Positions 60,258-64,000 of a stretch of 64,000 bases of DNA are shown here, one piece after another. A model generated the notes under the pieces. It was not told the origin of the DNA. It made no database searches and saw only the letters and a list, made by a program, of their open reading frames with translations. The stretch is from Bacillota bacterium. Lineage in GTDB: Bacteria; Bacillota; Clostridia; Lachnospirales; Bianqueaceae. The stretch lies in NCBI GenBank assembly GCA_017442735.1, contig JAFRZE010000058.1:1-64000 (forward strand), read 5' to 3'. Both the position numbers and the translations under genes were made by a program. Within the stretch, counting starts at the first letter, position 1. Each line of letters opens with the position of its first letter.

Positions 60258-61464
60258 TATTCGCATTACGAAAGTCAGCGCGATCGAGACCTGTCCGCAG
60301 GGATCGAATCTGATCGTTGTCCGGATCGATACCAACCAACCGGGACTTTATGGATATGGCTGTGCTACCTATACACAGCGGCACAAAGCGGTCGTTACGG
60401 CGATCGAAGAGTATATGGATCAGCTCCTTCAGGGCCGGGACGCAATGGACATCAACGACAACTGGTCTGTGATGATGAATTCCTCCTACTGGCGCAACGG
60501 ACCGGTGCTGAACAACGCGATCTCCGGCTGCGACATGGCTCTTTGGGATATCGCCGGCAAAGCGCTCGGCGTCCCGGTATGGCAGCTTTGGGGCGGGAAA
60601 GTACGTGAAGCAGTCCCGGTGTACCGTCACAGTGATGGGACTGACTTTGACAGGCTGGATGAAGTCATCAGCCGCTATCTGGAAGAGGGATATCAGTATA
60701 TCCGTATTCAATACGGTGGTTATGGAAGAAGCGGAAAGGCAGTTTTTCTGAAAACACCGGAAGGAAGTAAAGAAGGCGCCTATTTCGATCCGAAGAGATA
60801 TTTAAGAAGCGTTCCGGCTCTTTTTGAACATGTGCGAAGCCGCTTTGGAGATGAGATCGAACTGCTCCATGACGTACACGAGCGGTTAAACCCGATCGAC
60901 GCGGTTTGGCTTGCCAGACAGCTGGAACAGTATCGTCCGTTTTTCCTGGAAGATGCCCTCTCACCGGAGGACGGATTCTGGTTCAAGAAGATCCGTGAAG
61001 CCTGCGCGACGCCTCTGGCCATGGGCGAACTGTTCAACAATCCCATGGAATGGCAGCCGCTGATCGAGAACCGTTGGATCGACTATATCCGCTGCCATGT
61101 CTCACAGATCGGTGGTGTGACGCCGGCCAGAAAGCTGGCAGCCTACTGTGAACCGTTCGGAGTGAAAACGGCCTGGCACGGTCCCGGCGATGTTTCTCCG
61201 ATCGGTCATATGGCGAATGTCCATCTGGATCTGACGACCACGAATTTCGGTATTCAGGAATGGTGTGGAATGGAACAGGATCCCAGAGTGCAGGAAGTAT
61301 TCCAGGGTATGAGCGAGATCCATGACGGATTCGCATGGGCGAATGATAAACCGGGCTGGGGAATCGAGATCGATCTGAAGGCCGCGGCGAAATATCCGTG
61401 TGATTCATCTCAGCCTCACTGGCTCCTGGCCAGGCTGCCGGACGGGACATCGGTCAAAGCGTAG
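60250..61464 (+). CDS. Enolase-superfamily dehydratase, RspA/ManD type
   Basis: The 404-residue protein aligns along its length with E. coli RspA and mannonate dehydratases. Shared segments are SYWRNGPVLNNAISGCDMAL, WDIAGKALGVPVWQLWGGK, HDVHERLNPIDAVWLA (metal Asp and catalytic His), FFLEDALSPED, AMGELFNNP, DYIRCHVSQIGGVTPARKL, HGPGDVSPI and the end KPGWGIEIDLKAAAKYPC. ManD enzymes dehydrate D-mannonate or D-gluconate, but many members have little activity. The Arg in YIRIQYGG corresponds to the RVQ catalytic loop. The physiological substrate is undecided. Confidence 0.85.
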   Translation: MSDIRITKVSAIETCPQGSNLIVVRIDTNQPGLYGYGCATYTQRHKAVVTAIEEYMDQLLQGRDAMDINDNWSVMMNSSYWRNGPVLNNAISGCDMALWDIAGKALGVPVWQLWGGKVREAVPVYRHSDGTDFDRLDEVISRYLEEGYQYIRIQYGGYGRSGKAVFLKTPEGSKEGAYFDPKRYLRSVPALFEHVRSRFGDEIELLHDVHERLNPIDAVWLARQLEQYRPFFLEDALSPEDGFWFKKIREACATPLAMGELFNNPMEWQPLIENRWIDYIRCHVSQIGGVTPARKLAAYCEPFGVKTAWHGPGDVSPIGHMANVHLDLTTTNFGIQEWCGMEQDPRVQEVFQGMSEIHDGFAWANDKPGWGIEIDLKAAAKYPCDSSQPHWLLARLPDGTSVKA

Positions 61465-61477
61465 AAAGGAGTTTCGG

Positions 61478-62059
61478 ATGGAAACGGGAATATGTGAGAA
61501 AACGATCGTCTATATCCGGGATCTGTTTGAGGGTAATTCCGGCGGACACGGAGCAGACCATACACTAAGGGTGTATCATAATGCCATGATGATCGCGAAA
61601 GAGGAACCATCCTGCGATCCGACGATCGTCATGTTGGCGGCGCTGATGCATGATGCGGATGATCATAAGTTGTTCCATACCGAGAATAACGCGAATGCCA
61701 GAGCTTTTCTGAAAAGCCTTGAGATCCCGGATGAAAGGATCGAAACGATCTGCGAAGCGATCAACTCGGTCTCCTTCAGCCAGAACAAAGGATCCGTTCC
61801 TCGTACGCTGGAAGGGCAGATCGTACAGGACGCGGACCGGCTGGACGCGATCGGCGCGGTAGGGATCGCCCGGACATTCGCGTACGGCGGAGAACACGGC
61901 CGGTCCATGGAAGAAACGGTGCAGCATTTCTATGACAAGCTGCTGCTTCTGAAGGACATGATGAATACAAACCCGGCAAAAAGGATTGCTGAAGAGCGGC
62001 ACGCGTATCTGGTCTCCTATCTGAAGGAGCTGGAGGCGGAACTGAACGCGGAAAAATAA
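61478..62059 (+). CDS. HD domain phosphohydrolase
   Basis: ATG 61478 follows AAAGGAG. The 193-residue protein has the HD metal site: His in GADHTLRVYHNA, the HD pair in LMHDADDHKLFH, and the later Asp in VQDADRLDAIGAVGIARTF. It resembles the YedJ/YpgQ group, which hydrolyse nucleotides or related phosphates. A terminator follows 16 bases after its stop, closing the run that starts at SDR/RspA. Confidence 0.88.
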   Translation: METGICEKTIVYIRDLFEGNSGGHGADHTLRVYHNAMMIAKEEPSCDPTIVMLAALMHDADDHKLFHTENNANARAFLKSLEIPDERIETICEAINSVSFSQNKGSVPRTLEGQIVQDADRLDAIGAVGIARTFAYGGEHGRSMEETVQHFYDKLLLLKDMMNTNPAKRIAEERHAYLVSYLKELEAELNAEK

Positions 62060-62074
62060 TATAGAAGGAATGAT

Positions 62075-62099
62075 ACCTCCCGGTTTTCGGGAGGTTTTT
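62075..62099 (+). terminator. Intrinsic terminator after the HD phosphohydrolase gene
   Basis: ACCTCCCG pairs perfectly with CGGGAGGT across a short GTTTT loop, followed by TTTTT. Confidence 0.92.
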
Positions 62100-62125
62100 C
62101 ATTATCCGCAAAAACGGACAGCGTA

Positions 62126-62154
62126 TTGCTTTTCAGGGAAAAAAAGGTTATAAT
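62126..62154 (+). promoter_or_regulatory. Promoter of the lexA operon
   Basis: TTGCTT (62126-62131) and consensus TATAAT (62149-62154) are 17 bases apart. Transcription should begin near 62161. Confidence 0.82.
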
Positions 62155-62162
62155 ATCTATCA

Positions 62163-62207
62163 TAAACAAGTTGTTTACGATAGAGCGCGATAGATCGCGA
62201 TAGATCG
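62163..62207 (+). promoter_or_regulatory. Palindrome plus three tandem 10-base units in the lexA leader
   Basis: The dyad TAAACAA-G-TTGTTTA (62163-62177) is followed by CGATAGAGCG (62178-62187) and two copies of CGATAGATCG (62188-62197, 62198-62207). Each CGAT-AG-ATCG is itself a palindrome. They sit just downstream of the predicted start site, where a repressor could block RNA polymerase. They are candidate autoregulatory LexA sites, and do not match the Bacillus box CGAAC-N4-GTTCG. Confidence 0.6.
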
Positions 62208-62224
62208 CGACGAGAGGAATAAAC

Positions 62225-62845
62225 ATGCGAAGCAAAAACCCTGAACTGATGGGACAGATCAGCCGATATATCGGCGAATACTTCCGGGATCATCATCATG
62301 CACCGACGACCCGTGAGATCGGCGCCGCCTTAGGCCGCTCGGCGGCCTGTATTTATCAGTACCTGGTAGAGATGGACAGAAAAGGGATGCTGACATATCA
62401 AGACGGGAAGATCATGAACCTTCCCAAGATCAACAAGACGACCCTCGGATACTTTTCAGCCCCTCTGGTGGGCTCCATTCGCTGTGGAGACCCCGAAAGC
62501 CAGGAGGAAGAGGTGGAACTGTATATCAGCCTGCCCGAGGTGATCTTCGGACAGGGGGAGTTTTATCTGCTGCGGGCAACAGGCGATTCAATGGAAGATG
62601 CCGGGATAGGCGATGGGGATCTGATCCTGATCCGCAAACAGACCGAATGTAAACCGGGTGATATTATCGTGGCGCTGGATGAGAATGAGGAAAACACACT
62701 CAAACGCTATGCCGGCCTGGATGAGAAGAACGGGAAGATCGTTCTTGAGTACGCGAATGAAAAGGTTTATCCGGGGAAGAGGATCCTGGTGGACAGGCTT
62801 TCTCTGCAAGGGGTCGCTAAGTCTGTCATCAAAGGACTGGGATAG
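62225..62845 (+). CDS. lexA: LexA-like SOS repressor
   Basis: The 206-residue protein has an N-terminal winged HTH (about 5-65; HAPTTREIGAALGRSAACIY). A C-terminal S24 peptidase domain follows with cleavage site Cys87-Gly88 (SIRCGDP), nucleophile Ser122 (TGDSMEDAGI) and Lys160 (NTLKRYAG). The scissile pair is Cys-Gly, as in UmuD, rather than the more common Ala-Gly. RecA-stimulated self-cleavage would derepress its operon. SD GAGAGGA precedes. It could be a dedicated regulator of the polymerase rather than the global LexA. Confidence 0.85.
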   Translation: MRSKNPELMGQISRYIGEYFRDHHHAPTTREIGAALGRSAACIYQYLVEMDRKGMLTYQDGKIMNLPKINKTTLGYFSAPLVGSIRCGDPESQEEEVELYISLPEVIFGQGEFYLLRATGDSMEDAGIGDGDLILIRKQTECKPGDIIVALDENEENTLKRYAGLDEKNGKIVLEYANEKVYPGKRILVDRLSLQGVAKSVIKGLG

Positions 62846-62849
62846 ACAA

Positions 62850-64000
62850 ATGGAACAGGCTTATATCTGCATCGATCTGAAATCCTATTATGCTTCAGTC
62901 GAATGTGTGGCGCGAGGGCTCGATCCTCTGAAAACCAATCTTCTGGTAGCGGATGAGTCAAGAACGGATCAGACGATCTGTCTGGCCGTATCTCCATCGC
63001 TCAAGGCGCTGGGCGTACCTTCACGTCCCCGACTGTTTGAAGCGAAACAGGCGATCCATCTTTATGAAACGGCGCATCACTGCAAAATAGACTATATTAT
63101 CGCGACTCCGCGGATGGCGGAATATGAGCGGGTCTCGGCACAGATCTACGGTATCTATCTGCGTTATGTATCGGCAGAGGATATTCATGTATATTCGATC
63201 GATGAATGCTTTATCGACTGCAGCCGGTATTTGCATCTCTATGAACAGAAAGCAGAGGAAGAGGGCGTTCATCCGGCCCGTTTCATGGCGATGACCATGA
63301 TCCGGGATGTCCTGAAGACAACAGGGATCACAGCGACGGTCGGGATCGGGACCAATCTGTATCTGGCCAAAATAGCGATGGATATCGTTGCCAAGAAACA
63401 GCCGGCCGATAAGGACGGCGTGCGCATCGCGGAGCTCGGTGAGGATTCGTATAGGTTTCTGCTCTGGGACCATCAGCCGCTGACGGATTTCTGGCAGATC
63501 GGACGGGGAAAAGCAAGGCGGCTTGTGCAGGCGGGAATGCTGACCATGGGAGATATCGCAGAAAGGTCGCAGTGGGATGAAGAATTCTTTTATAAAACCT
63601 TCGGGATCGATGGGGAGATCCTGATCGATCACGCGTGGGGGATCGAACCGGTCACGATGCAGGATATCAAGAACTACAGACCGTCAGGCAGTTCACTCAG
63701 TAACGGACAGGTATTGCCCCGTCCCTACCGGTATGAGGAAGCGGTGCTGGTTTTTCGTGAAATGATCGAGGTGCTCTGCAGCGATATGTTCGCTCAAAAA
63801 CTGATCAGCCGAAGCTTTACCTGGTGGCTTTCGTATGATTCGACCAGTCTGGAAGCCTGTCCGGAGTACAGAGGCGAGCTGGCTCTCGATTTCTACGGAC
63901 GGATCCACCCGCTGCATTCGGGCGGTACGGTGCGGTTTTTATCTCCGACGAGCAATGTCAGCACGGTGACGGAAGCCTTGGTCAGGCAGTTTGATGAACG
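62850..64000 (+). CDS. Y-family DNA polymerase (UmuC/DinB-like), 3' partial
   Basis: ATG 62850 lies four bases after the lexA stop; the frame is open to the window end (383 codons visible). The palm motifs are YICIDLKSYYASVECV (Asp9) and VYSIDECFIDCS (Asp118, Glu119). A thumb with HhH-like WQIGRGKARRLVQAG and a little-finger region starting about RPSGSSLSNG follow. This is a translesion polymerase of the UmuC/UvrX type found in Firmicutes. Co-expression with LexA gives damage-inducible mutagenesis, an umuDC-like pairing. Confidence 0.9.
   Translation, partial: MEQAYICIDLKSYYASVECVARGLDPLKTNLLVADESRTDQTICLAVSPSLKALGVPSRPRLFEAKQAIHLYETAHHCKIDYIIATPRMAEYERVSAQIYGIYLRYVSAEDIHVYSIDECFIDCSRYLHLYEQKAEEEGVHPARFMAMTMIRDVLKTTGITATVGIGTNLYLAKIAMDIVAKKQPADKDGVRIAELGEDSYRFLLWDHQPLTDFWQIGRGKARRLVQAGMLTMGDIAERSQWDEEFFYKTFGIDGEILIDHAWGIEPVTMQDIKNYRPSGSSLSNGQVLPRPYRYEEAVLVFREMIEVLCSDMFAQKLISRSFTWWLSYDSTSLEACPEYRGELALDFYGRIHPLHSGGTVRFLSPTSNVSTVTEALVRQFDE

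Noticed and set aside
1-64000. CRISPR array, rRNA operon or insertion sequence
   Set aside because: No regularly spaced repeat-spacer units, rRNA segments or transposase genes were seen. Short repeats present do not fit these classes.

Overview
The window looks like a chromosome segment of a Bacillota bacterium, most likely an anaerobic gut-type member of Clostridia (Eubacteriales). Supporting this are AGGAGG-type ribosome sites, frequent TTG/GTG starts, the era-recO-glyS-ppdK and nusB-xseAB-ispA-dxs-tlyA-recN gene orders, a short cobalamin-dependent MetH and pyruvate phosphate dikinase. Core genes are close to 50% GC by eye. TGA is an ordinary stop codon. Family-level placement cannot be made from sequence alone.

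Region 1 (1-8.5 kb) is the late end of a siphovirus-type prophage: tail genes, a holin, an amidase endolysin, then a post-lysis cassette of unrecognised proteins. It ends in a terminator, two sets of short direct repeats and the 3' end of a tRNA-Leu(UAG), a probable attachment site. One small phage gene is frameshifted.

Region 2 (8.5-16.7 kb) has degV on the minus strand and a sulfur/one-carbon block on the plus strand: metY, aspA, a lactonase-family gene, metF and metH. Metabolically, metY makes homocysteine (or methionine), metF makes methyl-THF and metH joins them.

Region 3 (16.7-43.7 kb) is core housekeeping. It runs leuS, an Asp23-like gene, a tightly coupled 16-kb gene train (nusB to a class B penicillin-binding protein) covering transcription, repair, isoprenoids, rRNA modification and wall synthesis, then a secreted two-catalytic-domain wall hydrolase, era, recO, glyS and ppdK.

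Region 4 (43.7-51 kb) is an AT-richer accessory island. It encodes small enzymes (GNAT, HIT-like, two Nudix, two paralogous P-loop kinases, a flavodoxin-like reductase) with decayed genes: a DNA-3-methyladenine glycosylase with an in-frame TGA and a truncated 40-codon ORF. It is rich in palindromes, and one hairpin sequence occurs at both its left edge and its interior.

Region 5 (51-62 kb) returns to core-like composition: an AraC-GyrI regulator, an ATP-grasp ligase, mnmA and a chain of small coupled enzymes, then a short-chain dehydrogenase plus RspA/ManD-type enolase-superfamily pair.

Region 6 (62.1-64 kb) is an SOS-type operon: a LexA-like self-cleaving repressor with unusual tandem palindromes in its leader, followed by a Y-family DNA polymerase cut by the window edge.

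The strongest leads are the post-lysis phage cassette, the repeat-flanked island, the nested promoter/terminator sites and the lexA leader.
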